Assembly: GCA_001304215.1 (NCBI GenBank)
Contig: LJVB01000006.1
Location: 1-46,065 of the forward strand
DNA length: 46,065 nucleotides
From: Acidithiobacillales bacterium SM1_46
GTDB lineage: Bacteria; Pseudomonadota; Gammaproteobacteria; Acidiferrobacterales; Sulfurifustaceae
Direction: 5' to 3'
Under the pieces are notes generated by a model. It made no database searches, was not told the DNA's origin, and saw only the letters and a program-made list of their open reading frames with translations. Below, one piece after another: positions 9,691 to 19,094 of this stretch. The position numbers and the translations under genes were made by a program. Each line of letters starts with the position of its first letter. Position 1 is the first letter of the stretch.

Positions 9691-11469
9691 TCACCGGGGT
9701 TTTGGGCGGCGCAGCTCGTAGCCCGAGTAGCGCAGCTGCTCTTCCCCGCCGCGGCGAACCACCCGGACCGTTTCACCCATCAACCAGCCGGTGCCGTGTA
9801 GCACCAGCTCGGTGTCGGAAACCGGCTTGACCGGCACCAGCACTTCCAGACCGAGCCAGCCCGGCAGGGCGTAGTAGAAATACAGCACGCCATCGTCATA
9901 GCGCAGCTCGATGCGCTCAAGTTCGATGAGATCAAGCAGCGCATCCCGCTCTACTGCCTCCCACACCCCAAGGCGTTTCTGCCAGGCCGGCGGTAGCGGT
10001 GCGCGCGGAATCTTCTGCGCGAAGCGCAGTACATGGTCCTTGTAGCGGGCAACCACGAACGACTCGCCGGCAATCGAGGCCGGCCGCATGCTTATTTCGG
10101 AAAGCAGACTGAGCGGAATCGGGATGAGTCCGAGCAGGCGATACTGCACGCCGAAGCTGCCATCTGGCCGCCGCTCGAGCGCGAACGTCTTGCCGAGCGC
10201 AAGGGCGCGGGGCGCGTCGGGTTCGCCGGTAACCGTGATGCGCCCAAGGAAGCTAGCGTAGTGCCCGGCGACATCCGCTGCCGGCGCCGGCGCGGTCGGT
10301 GCTGCGACGGTTGGCGCCGCAATCGGCGGCTCGGCGCGCACGCCGCGTGCCTGCAGCACGGACTCAAGCAGCGCCTCGCTCACTTGCTCCACCGTACGGG
10401 CACCTTTCGACGAATTGGTGAGCAGAATCACAGCGAGCTTGTGTTCCGGGACAAGCAGGATGCGTCCGCGACCGGTAGGGCTCGCGTTATACAACCAGGC
10501 GACCTTGGCGCGCGGCGCGGTGTCGAGCCGCACGCCCGAGAGGCGCCAGCCAAGTCCGACGCGCGCGTCAAGATCGAGTGGTACGTCAGCGTTCTGCACG
10601 CGCAGCATCTCGGCAATACTCGATTCCCTGAGCACGCGCTTCCCGTCGAGCACGCCACCCGCGAACAGCATTTGCACGAAGCGCGCGAGGTCCGTGACGT
10701 TGCTGTACAGGCCCTTGGCCGGCGTGTCGCGCAGCCGCAAGTCGGGCAGTTCCTGGGTTCCGCGCCAGTAGCCCTTGGCGCGAAGCCGCGGTGTGATGCC
10801 GACCGGATTGAAAGTGGACTCGCGCATGCCCAGCGGTGCCAGTACGCTCGTCTGCATGTAGGCGCCGAACTCGCGACCGGTGACGACCTCGATCAGGCGC
10901 CCTGCCACCGCGTACCCCGGGTCTGATGGGCTGTAAACGTGATTGGATGGGTACGCAGTGTACTCGTCGCGCAGTTGCGCAACCGTCGCAGCAAGCGCAA
11001 GCGGCCTGGCGGTCCACATCCCCTTGAAGTGCATCGCCGGCAGCCCGGCGTGATGCGAAAGCAGGCGGCGCATGGTAATTGGCGCGCCGGGCGCAAAGCG
11101 CGTCTTGATGGAGAACTCGGGAAGCTTTTCTGCGATCGGGCCATCCAAGTCGATTGCGCCCTTCTCGGCAAGCTGCAAGACCGCCGTCGCAGTGAGCAGT
11201 TGGGACAGCGTGCCAACCGGATAGACCGTCTCAGCGCGGGCACGCTCGCCACGCGTCTTGTCCGCCAGCCCGAAGCCCTGGGCCCACAGGATGCGCTGGT
11301 CGTCGACGAGTGCGATGCTGGCGCCGGGGATCTCCTCTTCCTTCATACCGGTTTCCAGCAGCTCGACCACGCCCTGGCGGATCGGGGCGAAATCGAATGC
11401 TTGCGCCGCCGGGATGAAGGCGATCGCCAGTGCGAGGGCGGTAACTGCGCGTGCAGCGAGGGGGCACAT
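9691..11469 (-). CDS. Serine hydrolase / class C beta-lactamase family (AmpC-like) exported protein
   Basis: Signal peptide MCPLAARAVTALALAIAFIPAAQA; IPGASIALVDDQRILWAQGFGLAD, YSPSDPGYAVAGRLIEVVTG, C-terminal extension. Start shortened from 11727 because the upstream part overlaps acpH. Confidence 0.82.
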   Translation of the reverse strand: MCPLAARAVTALALAIAFIPAAQAFDFAPIRQGVVELLETGMKEEEIPGASIALVDDQRILWAQGFGLADKTRGERARAETVYPVGTLSQLLTATAVLQLAEKGAIDLDGPIAEKLPEFSIKTRFAPGAPITMRRLLSHHAGLPAMHFKGMWTARPLALAATVAQLRDEYTAYPSNHVYSPSDPGYAVAGRLIEVVTGREFGAYMQTSVLAPLGMRESTFNPVGITPRLRAKGYWRGTQELPDLRLRDTPAKGLYSNVTDLARFVQMLFAGGVLDGKRVLRESSIAEMLRVQNADVPLDLDARVGLGWRLSGVRLDTAPRAKVAWLYNASPTGRGRILLVPEHKLAVILLTNSSKGARTVEQVSEALLESVLQARGVRAEPPIAAPTVAAPTAPAPAADVAGHYASFLGRITVTGEPDAPRALALGKTFALERRPDGSFGVQYRLLGLIPIPLSLLSEISMRPASIAGESFVVARYKDHVLRFAQKIPRAPLPPAWQKRLGVWEAVERDALLDLIELERIELRYDDGVLYFYYALPGWLGLEVLVPVKPVSDTELVLHGTGWLMGETVRVVRRGGEEQLRYSGYELRRPKPR

Positions 11470-11488
11470 CGCGGGCGTGCCGGAAGCC

Positions 11489-12106
11489 TCAGGCGTTGGC
11501 GGCGCGCGCCATGCCGTGCGTAAGACGCGCACGCTCGCTGAAAGCGAGCAGGCGCGGAAAGAACGAGAGAAAGTTGCGCTCGAAGTCCTCGTAACGGCTC
11601 TGGAGCTCCTGCACGCCATCGGCGAGGACTGCCGCGCGCGGGTAGCGGCGCAGGCGTCGTGCCATGCCTTGCAGGGCAGCGTCCACCGCCCACGTCTCGG
11701 CATAGGAGCCGAGCCAGTCTTCCGCACTCATGTGCGGCGCGATGCGCGCGAGGCGCTCGGGGAGCTCAGCGCGGCGCGCGCGCAGTAGCGTGTAGACATG
11801 CGCCGTGAACTGATCGAGCGGCTGGTCGCAGAAGGATTCCCAGTGACGCGCGAGGAAGTGGTCATAAAACACGTCAACAAGTATTCCCGAGAAGCGGCGA
11901 CGCTCCGTGCTCACCAGCGCACGGCTCTCGCGCACGGTTTCGTGGTGATCGGTATAGCGGTCGATGGCGCGGTGCAGTGCGATCGCGTCACGCACGCCCG
12001 GGGAGTACGTTTGCATCGCCTGTCCCTTCACAAAGTCGCCGAGCAGCGCGCCGAGCAGCGCATCGGAGGAATGCGAGGAAAGCAGCAGGTGTGCGAGGTA
12101 ATTCAC
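11489..12106 (-). CDS. acpH: Acyl carrier protein phosphodiesterase
   Basis: 205 aa; MNYLAHLLLSSHSSDALLGALLGDFVKG...IALHRAIDRYTDHH...DVFYDHFLARHW. Confidence 0.9.
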   Translation of the reverse strand: MNYLAHLLLSSHSSDALLGALLGDFVKGQAMQTYSPGVRDAIALHRAIDRYTDHHETVRESRALVSTERRRFSGILVDVFYDHFLARHWESFCDQPLDQFTAHVYTLLRARRAELPERLARIAPHMSAEDWLGSYAETWAVDAALQGMARRLRRYPRAAVLADGVQELQSRYEDFERNFLSFFPRLLAFSERARLTHGMARAANA

Positions 12107-12274
12107 AAAAATTGCAGCAGGACCAGCGGCGGAAGGACCTATTTTCCCACAATTGCGCCGGTTCGACGAGCAACCCCTGAGGCTACACGGGATTTTGTTT
12201 CGCGCGGCACGCCGGCGTAGGATTTGCTGACCCGGTCCGGCCGCGATCGGTCATTTCACACTGAAGGAGAGCAA

Positions 12275-13159
12275 ATGAGTCTGGATCAGGATCTCAAACG
12301 GGACTGGCTGAGTCTTGAGAATCCGCGCGAGGCTTTTACGCGCCGCGATTTCGTGGTGACGATGCTTGGCGTCGGCTTTGCTGCTGCCGTGCAGCCGGTG
12401 GTCGCGCAGACCGCCATCAAGACCGACGCTGCCGGTCTCACCGCCGGAGAGGTAAAGATACCGGTCAAGGACGGGACCATCCCGGCCTATCGGGCCATGC
12501 CCGCGAAGGGCACCAACTTCCCGATCGTGCTGGTGGTACCGGAAATCTTCGGCGTGCACGAGTACATTGCCGATACCTGCCGGCGCCTCGCCAAGGTCGG
12601 TTACCTTGCCATCGCGCCGGAGCCGTTTGTGCGTCTTGGCGATGTGCGCAAGCTCCCCGACGTGAAGACCATTCTCGAAACGGTCATTTCCAAGACGCCG
12701 GATGCACAGGTGTTGTCTGATCTCGATGCCACCGCCAAGTGGGCGGCGGCCAATGGCGGCAATGGCGCCAAGCTCGCCATCACCGGTTTCTGCTGGGGCG
12801 GGCGCATCACCTGGCTTTACAGCGCCCACAACCCGAAAGTGAAGGCAGCCGTCTCGTGGTACGGGCGCGTCACTGGCGACAAGACCGAGCTCACGCCGAA
12901 TCAGCCGATGGATCTCGCCAAGTCTATTAAAGTGCCGGTGCTTGGCCTTTATGGTGGTGCAGACTCCGGGATCCCCGTCGATCTTGTAGAAATAATGCGC
13001 GATGACATGAAAGATGCTGGTCTGCCGTCCGAGTTCGTGATCTACCCCGACGCAGGTCATGCCTTCCACGCCGACTACCGGCCGAGCTATCGCAAGGAAG
13101 CCGCCGAAGACGGTTGGAAGCGCATGCTGGCGTGGTTCAAGAAGTACGGCGTATCGTAA
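12275..13159 (+). CDS. Dienelactone hydrolase family protein with Tat-like signal
   Basis: [25 protein letters not shown]-terminus; [63 protein letters not shown]-like ggagag upstream of ATG 12275. Confidence 0.9.
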   Translation: MSLDQDLKRDWLSLENPREAFTRRDFVVTMLGVGFAAAVQPVVAQTAIKTDAAGLTAGEVKIPVKDGTIPAYRAMPAKGTNFPIVLVVPEIFGVHEYIADTCRRLAKVGYLAIAPEPFVRLGDVRKLPDVKTILETVISKTPDAQVLSDLDATAKWAAANGGNGAKLAITGFCWGGRITWLYSAHNPKVKAAVSWYGRVTGDKTELTPNQPMDLAKSIKVPVLGLYGGADSGIPVDLVEIMRDDMKDAGLPSEFVIYPDAGHAFHADYRPSYRKEAAEDGWKRMLAWFKKYGVS

Positions 13160-13169
13160 TCAGCGCGGC

Positions 13170-13209
13170 TCACACCATGGTGCCGCGCTGTTGCGGCGCC
13201 ATGGTGTGA
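13170..13209. terminator. Long hairpin between convergent genes (candidate bidirectional terminator)
   Basis: Inverted repeat tcacaccatggtgccgc-N6-gcggcgccatggtgtga: 17-bp stem with one G:U-type deviation; no T-tract. Confidence 0.55.
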
Positions 13210-13278
13210 CCTCTCCGGCGCCGGCAGCAAATGGTCCGGTTGTTGGTTACGCTCTTTTGGCCGGCGGCGCGAGTCGCG

Positions 13279-13602
13279 CTATAGACCCAGGATCCAGTGG
13301 GCGAGCTTCTTTGCCTCGCCGTCGCTGACCTTCCAAGCCCCCATGCCCGCAGGCGGCATGACGTTCGAACCCCAGTGATCCGCGCAGCCTTTCTTTATCT
13401 TCTCCGCCACAATTTGCTCGGCGTTTGGCACGCGCTTATAGCGCTTCGCGACGGCCGTGAAGGACGGGCCCGTGATCTCCTTGTCCACGTTGTGACATTC
13501 CAGGCAGTTCTTGGACCGGGCGAGATTCGCATCGGCACGCACCGGCGTCGTTGCCATCGCGGCAGTCATTGCCAGTGCAGTGGCGAGCAATAGTGTTTTC
13601 AT
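13279..13602 (-). CDS. Periplasmic class I c-type cytochrome (c551/c552-like)
   Basis: Signal peptide MKTLLLATALAMTAAMATTPVRA; CLECH heme motif; GSNVMPPAGMG distal Met region. Start at the internal Met. Confidence 0.88.
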   Translation of the reverse strand: MKTLLLATALAMTAAMATTPVRADANLARSKNCLECHNVDKEITGPSFTAVAKRYKRVPNAEQIVAEKIKKGCADHWGSNVMPPAGMGAWKVSDGEAKKLAHWILGL

Positions 13603-13760
13603 TCTCCATTCTCCTTGCAGTCTAGCCAGCATTGACGAAGAGGCTGGGCAAGCCCGCTCAATCAAACTCAATTCAACGATTCTCGCCCCCTGTCGATGAG
13701 GGAGTCAAACCAGCGAAGGTCTCACAATGCGCGTCCAGCGGCTCGCGGGCATGCAGAGCA

Positions 13761-14603
13761 TTAGCGAAGCAGTCGCACCAGCCGGTCGACGAGCGTCGGC
13801 TTTCCGAACACCCCGCCGAGCACGCGGCCGACACGCGGAACGTCGACGTCCTGGATCATGACGTACTTGCCGCCCGCTTCCTCGACGAGGATCTGGCTCG
13901 CGGCAAGGTCCCAGATGCGGTTGCCGTAGTCGACCATCGCGTCCGCCGCGCCGGTGATGGCGCAGGTGTGCGCAAAACAGCTGCGATAGATGCGGTGGTT
14001 CGGGTGCTGACGCGTGATGGCATCGAAAAGATTGCCGTGATCGGCGTAACGCGTGAAATTGGCGCGCGCCGAGAGCACCACGCGTTCGTTGCCGTCGATC
14101 AGGGAGGGATCGAGATCGGTGAGGCGCACGCGCTCGCCGTTCTGGAAGGTGCCGAGACCCCACGCTGCGCCGACCCGAAGGTTGAGCGCAGGATGGTCGA
14201 TGACTCCGATAAGCGGGTAGCCCTGGAAGTGCAGCGCAATGATGCTGCCGTAGGTTGGCACGCGCTGAACGAAATCCTCGGTGCCGTCGATCGGATCGAG
14301 AATCCACTGAAACGCCGCCGCCGGATGCACGGGCGCGTATTCCTCGCCCAGGATGCCATGCGTCGGGAGTTGCTGCTGTATGAGGGCGCGGAGTCTTTCC
14401 TCGGTCTTGAGGTCGGCACTGGTGACGAAACTTCCGTCGTTCTTGCGCAGCACTTCGAATCCGGTCGTCCATGCGGCTTGCAGAACCTTGCGCGCTTCGT
14501 CCGCAAACTCCGACGCGCGCTGGTAGAGGCGCTGAATCTCGGCAGGATCGATTTGTGCGCGGGGATCGGCGGTGGCGGGGCGGGTGGACACGGTGCTGGC
14601 CAT
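13761..14603 (-). CDS. Inositol monophosphatase family protein (histidinol-phosphatase-like)
   Basis: 280 aa; SADLKTEERLRALI, ILGEEYAP, WILDPIDGTEDFVQRVPTYGSIIAL, NRIWDLAASQILVEEAGG. Confidence 0.9.
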   Translation of the reverse strand: MASTVSTRPATADPRAQIDPAEIQRLYQRASEFADEARKVLQAAWTTGFEVLRKNDGSFVTSADLKTEERLRALIQQQLPTHGILGEEYAPVHPAAAFQWILDPIDGTEDFVQRVPTYGSIIALHFQGYPLIGVIDHPALNLRVGAAWGLGTFQNGERVRLTDLDPSLIDGNERVVLSARANFTRYADHGNLFDAITRQHPNHRIYRSCFAHTCAITGAADAMVDYGNRIWDLAASQILVEEAGGKYVMIQDVDVPRVGRVLGGVFGKPTLVDRLVRLLR

Positions 14604-14756
14604 TATACGCAGCCTGCTCGTGACACCGTGAGCGTCGGCGCCAATCGTTTCAGCGCCATGGCGGCGCCGAGGACTGTGATCAACGCTCTGATGTCTTCAG
14701 TGGCAAAGCGCACATTCGAATCGAGCGACAGCTCGTGCGCTGCTGCGCGATGCCAG

Positions 14757-15254
14757 TTACAGCAGGATTGGCTTGTCAGGCAGTTCATCGCCGCGACGGT
14801 CTGGTCCAGGGAAGTGGCGCACGAGTTGCTCGCTCACTTGCGTGATGCCATAAAGCACGCCCCGCTCGAATTGTCCGGCGCGGAATTGCTCTTCCATCGC
14901 GCGGCAGATGCGCTCCCAGCCCGCAGTGCCGACGTGCTTGTGAATGCCGCGGTCTGAAACGATCTCAACGTCACGATCCGCGAGCAGCAGATAGATCAGC
15001 ACGCCGTTGTTTTCCTCGGTGTCCCATACGCGCAGATTGGCGAATACCTCGACGGCGCGCGCACGCGCGGACACGCCACGCACGAGCGGCACCAGATCAA
15101 GCGCGGTCTCGACCGCGAAGCGGATTTCACCACGGTGCTTGCGTTCAGCGGCGCGAATCGCCTGCTGGATGCGCGAGAGACTTGCCGCCGGAAACAACTG
15201 GCGCCGGCGCCAGGCCGGTGTGACAAGATGCCGAATGATCCGTGCCAGCTTCAT
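14757..15254 (-). CDS. TPM domain-containing protein
   Basis: 165 aa; IQQAIRAAERKHRGEIRFAVETALDLVPLVRG...VLIYLLLADRDVEIVSDRGIHKHVG. Confidence 0.82.
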   Translation of the reverse strand: MKLARIIRHLVTPAWRRRQLFPAASLSRIQQAIRAAERKHRGEIRFAVETALDLVPLVRGVSARARAVEVFANLRVWDTEENNGVLIYLLLADRDVEIVSDRGIHKHVGTAGWERICRAMEEQFRAGQFERGVLYGITQVSEQLVRHFPGPDRRGDELPDKPILL

Positions 15255-16123
15255 TACCAGCTCCCCGAGGCGCCACCGCCTCCGAAACTACCGCCTCCAC
15301 CGCTGAAGCCGCCACCCCCTGAAGACCAGCTTCCGCCCGAGCTGCCGCTCGACCAGCCTCCGTAGCCGCGCCGTCCAGGCCCACCGGAACCCCCGAACCC
15401 CATCACGAGCGTCAGTACAAACACCAGGATGCCAATGATCAGGGCGCCGGTCAGGGAGCCCAGGAAGATCCAGAACATCAGGCCGCCGAAGCCGCCGGCG
15501 ATAGTCGCGCCGAGCAGCCGGCCCGCCAGCCTTCGCATCATCCCGCCGAAGATGAGGGCAGCGAAGAATGCCGTTCCGATCCAGTCGATCCAGTCGCCAA
15601 TTGCCCGGCCGCGCGCCGGACGCTTCGCAGGAGGCGGTAGCGGTTCACCCTCCACGAGCCGGATCAGCTGGTTCATGCCGGCCTCAATGCCGCCCGCGAA
15701 GTCGCCGGCACGAAAGCGTGGCACGACAATTTCGTCGATTATGCGCTTGGCGATGGCGTCCGGTACCACGCCCTCGAGTCCGTAGCCGACCTCGATGCGC
15801 AGCTTGCGATCGTTCTTGGCGACGATCAGGATCAATCCGTCGTCGATTCCCTTGCGTCCGAGCTTCCAGGCCTCTGCCACGCGGATGCCGAACTGTTCAA
15901 TCGTTTCGGGTTGCGTAGAGGGGACAATGAGCACGGCGAGTTGGGCGCCTTTGCGCTGCTCCAATTCCTTGAGCCGCGTTTCCAGCGCGGCGCGCTGGCT
16001 GGCAGAGAGGGTATCGGTCTGGTCGGTAACGCGCGCCGTAAGCGCCGGGACTGAGAGTTCGGCGTGCGCCGCGCCAACCGCCAGCAGCGCGCCGAACAGG
16101 AGTGTCAGTGCGCGGGCCTTCAC
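15254..16123 (-). CDS. TPM domain protein YgcG-like, Gly/Ser-rich C-terminus
   Basis: 289 aa; signal peptide, TQPETIEQFGIRVAEAWKLGRKGIDDGLILIVAKNDRKLRIEVGYGLEGVVPDAIAKRII, TM segment, Gly/Ser-rich tail. Confidence 0.88.
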   Translation of the reverse strand: MKARALTLLFGALLAVGAAHAELSVPALTARVTDQTDTLSASQRAALETRLKELEQRKGAQLAVLIVPSTQPETIEQFGIRVAEAWKLGRKGIDDGLILIVAKNDRKLRIEVGYGLEGVVPDAIAKRIIDEIVVPRFRAGDFAGGIEAGMNQLIRLVEGEPLPPPAKRPARGRAIGDWIDWIGTAFFAALIFGGMMRRLAGRLLGATIAGGFGGLMFWIFLGSLTGALIIGILVFVLTLVMGFGGSGGPGRRGYGGWSSGSSGGSWSSGGGGFSGGGGSFGGGGASGSW

Positions 16124-16132
16124 GCCGCGGCG

Positions 16133-16741
16133 CTACTTCTTTGGGGCAGAACCGCCGAAGTCGACTTTGGGCGGCTGGGCAATGGCCTTCTCGTTCTCCA
16201 CGGCAAAGGTCGGCTTGACGTCGAACTTGAAGAGCATCGCCGTGAGGTTGGTCGGGAAGCGACGCACGACCACGTTGTAGTCCTGCACCGCCTTGATATA
16301 GCGGTTGCGCGCCACCGTGATGCGGTTCTCGGTGCCTTCCAGCTGCGCCTGCAGCTCGCGGAACGATGCGTCCGCCTTGAGTTGTGGATAGTTCTCGACC
16401 ACAACCATCAAGCGCGAAAGTGCGGAAGACAGTTCTCCCTGTGCCGACTGGAAGCGGGCGAAAGCCTGTGGATCGTTCAGCAGTTGTGGTGTCGCCTGGA
16501 TGGTGCCGACCTTGGCGCGCGCCTCGGTCACCTGGGTGAGCACCTCCTGTTCGTGCTTGGCGTAGCCCTTTACCGTCTCAACCAGGTTCGGGATGAGATC
16601 GGCACGGCGCTGATACTGGTTCAATACCTCCGCCCAGGCCGCCTTGATCTGCTCATCGGTTTCCTGAAGGGTGTTGTAACCACAGCCGCCGAGCGAAAAG
16701 CTCGCGGCCAAGAGGGCCAATATGGCAATCCAGCGACGCAT
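16133..16741 (-). CDS. lemA: LemA family protein
   Basis: 202 aa; GGCGYNTLQETDEQIKAAWAEVLNQYQRRADLIPNLVETVKGYAKHEQEVLTQVTEARAKV. Confidence 0.95.
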   Translation of the reverse strand: MRRWIAILALLAASFSLGGCGYNTLQETDEQIKAAWAEVLNQYQRRADLIPNLVETVKGYAKHEQEVLTQVTEARAKVGTIQATPQLLNDPQAFARFQSAQGELSSALSRLMVVVENYPQLKADASFRELQAQLEGTENRITVARNRYIKAVQDYNVVVRRFPTNLTAMLFKFDVKPTFAVENEKAIAQPPKVDFGGSAPKK

Positions 16742-16792
16742 GTCAGTGCCTCCGTTGAACGTTCGATGCGGTTGCCCAAATGACGATCGTCA

Positions 16793-17971
16793 TCAGGCGA
16801 CGACCAGTCGCGCCTCACCCTGATCGCGCATGGCGGCGAGCGCCACCTCGGCGCGTGCCAGCAAGGATTCGGCATCCTCGCCGGCGGCGTGTACCGCCAG
16901 CGCTCCGGCGAATCCGGGTAGCGGATAGCGCTCATCGTCGATCATGAAATACGATTCGGCAGCGCGTTTCTGCGCCTTCTCCAGCGCGCGCCAGGCGCCG
17001 TCACGCTCAGTGTGAGGGAACAGCAACGCAAAGCCGCGCTCCCCGAACTGACCGACCGCATCATAGGTACGGAAGTTCGCGAAGATCGCGGTTGCGTAGC
17101 GGGCGACTACGGCCTCGACCGCGCCACTGCCGTGATGGCGCTCAACCGCCTCCAGCTCGGGTAGGTCGATCAGCGCCAGCACCAGCGCATGCTTGTGACG
17201 GTGCACGCGCTCCACTTCCGATGCGAGCTGGTGCAGGAAGAAATCGCGACGCACGATCGGCGCGATGCGCCGAACGATCCGCGTGCTGGCGCGTGCTACC
17301 GCGCGCACCAGGCTCTTGCGTTTGGCGCTACTCCGTTCAGGCGTGGCCTGCGCCTTGGCGACGTCACTTTCCAGATCCTTGATGCGGTCGCGCGTGGCGG
17401 TGAGTTCCTGCGCCAGCATGTCGCGCTCGCGGGAGAGATCCTGCACCGTTGCCGCCCATTCCTGCTTGAGCGTCGAGAAATCGCGCATGGTGCCGTAGAT
17501 CGCCTCCCAGGCATCGTCCTCGGAGCGTTTCAATTCCTGGTAGCGCACGCGCCGCTCGGTGAGTGGCTCACGTGGCGGATCCGCAATCACGGTGCGCCGC
17601 AAATCGGGCGCAGCAGCTGTTTCGCGCGGCGCGACGCGCTCGACGACCGCCTCCGGCGCTTGCGCCGAAGTGGGGTGGGCCGGGTCGTTGTCCTGCTCGT
17701 CCAGGTAGGGGACGAGGTGCTGCTGGATGAGGCGAGCCTTGATGCGCGTGCGAGGGAGATTGATGGGGTCGGCGGCGTAACGGGAAAGCTGCTGATGCAA
17801 CCACTGCACGTAATCCCCGTTGATTTCGCCGCGGCGGGAAAACCACTGCAGGCCCTGGGTCAGCAGGGTGTGCAGCGCCATGTCACTGCGGTTGCGTTGC
17901 AGACCTTCGAGCAGTCGGCTGAGGGTGCGCCCGAGGATTGGGTCTGCAAACGGCATTCGGCCGGGATCCAC
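16793..17971 (-). CDS. GGDEF-like domain protein with degenerate signature (GERGF)
   Basis: 392 aa; central coiled coil; C-terminal DFFLHQLASEVERVHRHKHALVLALIDL...VARYATAIFANFRTYDAVGQFGERGFALLFPHT. Confidence 0.72.
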   Translation of the reverse strand: MDPGRMPFADPILGRTLSRLLEGLQRNRSDMALHTLLTQGLQWFSRRGEINGDYVQWLHQQLSRYAADPINLPRTRIKARLIQQHLVPYLDEQDNDPAHPTSAQAPEAVVERVAPRETAAAPDLRRTVIADPPREPLTERRVRYQELKRSEDDAWEAIYGTMRDFSTLKQEWAATVQDLSRERDMLAQELTATRDRIKDLESDVAKAQATPERSSAKRKSLVRAVARASTRIVRRIAPIVRRDFFLHQLASEVERVHRHKHALVLALIDLPELEAVERHHGSGAVEAVVARYATAIFANFRTYDAVGQFGERGFALLFPHTERDGAWRALEKAQKRAAESYFMIDDERYPLPGFAGALAVHAAGEDAESLLARAEVALAAMRDQGEARLVVA

Positions 17972-18078
17972 TGTGTCCTGCTCCTCCCAGAGATGTCGGA
18001 CAGTGGACCGACATTATCCTACAAGATTGTCGCTGCGCCTATGCTTGACGGCGGGTCGCATTGTGTGACGGGCTCATG

Positions 18079-18309
18079 TCAGTCAGCGCGTAGCGGGCGC
18101 CGCTCGCGGCGGACCCAACGGTCGCCGAGCTTGCGGTAGACACGTTTCACCGCGGACCAGGCAACGCGGTGTGCCACCGCCTCGCGGTCGATGCGGCTCG
18201 CATATTCAAGCCAGGCGTTGTTGAACGCCTTGCGATAGATCTCGCAGGCATGCAGCGGCAGGACTCGGCGCACGGCGGCAGGCAGGGCGCGGCGGCTTGC
18301 GTAGGGCAT
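18079..18309 (-). CDS. ChaB family protein
   Basis: 76-aa C-terminal part of the 18079..18747 ORF: MPYASRRALPAAVRRVLPLHACEIYRKAFNNAWLEYA...EAVAHRVAWSAVKRVYRKLGDRW. ATG overlaps the upstream permease stop (TGATG). Confidence 0.75.
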   Translation of the reverse strand: MPYASRRALPAAVRRVLPLHACEIYRKAFNNAWLEYASRIDREAVAHRVAWSAVKRVYRKLGDRWVRRERRPLRAD

Positions 18310-19094
18310 CAGACCAGCAGGCGGCGGCGGGTGAGCAGCACTGCGATCGCGAAACCCGAGAGCGCGTAGGCCGTGAGCACCGCGACGTGCAGCGCCACGT
18401 TGGAAAGCGGTAGCCCGGCCATCAGCGGGCGCACCAGCTCGACGGCATGTGTGAGTGGCAATACCTGCACGATGGTCTGCAGCGGCAATGGCAACGATGT
18501 CACCGGATAGAAGACGCCCGAGAGAATGAACATCGGCGTCAAGACGAGCGTCATGTAGTAATTGAAGAAATCGTAGCCGCGCGCCAGCGCGCTCATGATG
18601 AGCCCAATGCCGGCGAAACTGAGCCCGATCAGGAAGATCACGGGCAGCGTCCAGAGCGCGCGCCAACCATCCACCGCGCCGAGCACTCCGGCCACCGCCA
18701 GAATCCCGGCCGCGCTGATCAGGCTCTTGGTGGCGGACCACAGCCATTCACCTGCCAGCACGTCCTCTATTTCAAGCGGCGTGGCAAGAATCGCATCGTA
18801 GGTCCGTTGCGGCACCATGCGTGTGTATACCGAGTACATCGCCTCGAAACTGGCTGTATTCATGGCGGCGGAAGCGAGGATGCCGGACGCGAGGAAGGTG
18901 AGGTAGGGCATGTTCATCATATTGCCGATGAACATGCCAAGACCGTAGCCGAGACCGAGCAGGTAAATGAACGGCTCGCCGAAGTTGATGAACAGACTCG
19001 GCGTCAGGAACTTGCGAAATACCAGTGCGTTGCGTCGCCAGACGGCGAAGGCGGCGTGGCGCAGGCGCGGCAGCAGGTGGGAAAGTTCGGTCAT
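18309..19094 (-). CDS. ABC-2 type transporter permease, NodJ-like
   Basis: 261 aa; FGEPFIYLLGLGYGLGMFI...MNTASFEAMYSVYTRMVPQRTYDAILATPL, hydrophobic helices. Confidence 0.88.
   Translation of the reverse strand: MTELSHLLPRLRHAAFAVWRRNALVFRKFLTPSLFINFGEPFIYLLGLGYGLGMFIGNMMNMPYLTFLASGILASAAMNTASFEAMYSVYTRMVPQRTYDAILATPLEIEDVLAGEWLWSATKSLISAAGILAVAGVLGAVDGWRALWTLPVIFLIGLSFAGIGLIMSALARGYDFFNYYMTLVLTPMFILSGVFYPVTSLPLPLQTIVQVLPLTHAVELVRPLMAGLPLSNVALHVAVLTAYALSGFAIAVLLTRRRLLV

Noticed and set aside
11470-11727. N-terminal extension of the serine hydrolase ORF
   Set aside because: Overlaps the acpH coding region and precedes a good signal peptide starting at 11469.
15254-15400. Proline-rich plus-strand ORF (PPPPKLPPPPLKPPPPEDQLPPELPLDQPP)
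   Set aside because: Antisense image of the Gly/Ser-rich tail of the YgcG-like protein.
18310-18747. N-terminal extension of the 18079..18747 ORF
   Set aside because: Overlaps the ABC permease out of frame; only the 76-aa C-terminal ChaB-like part is supported.
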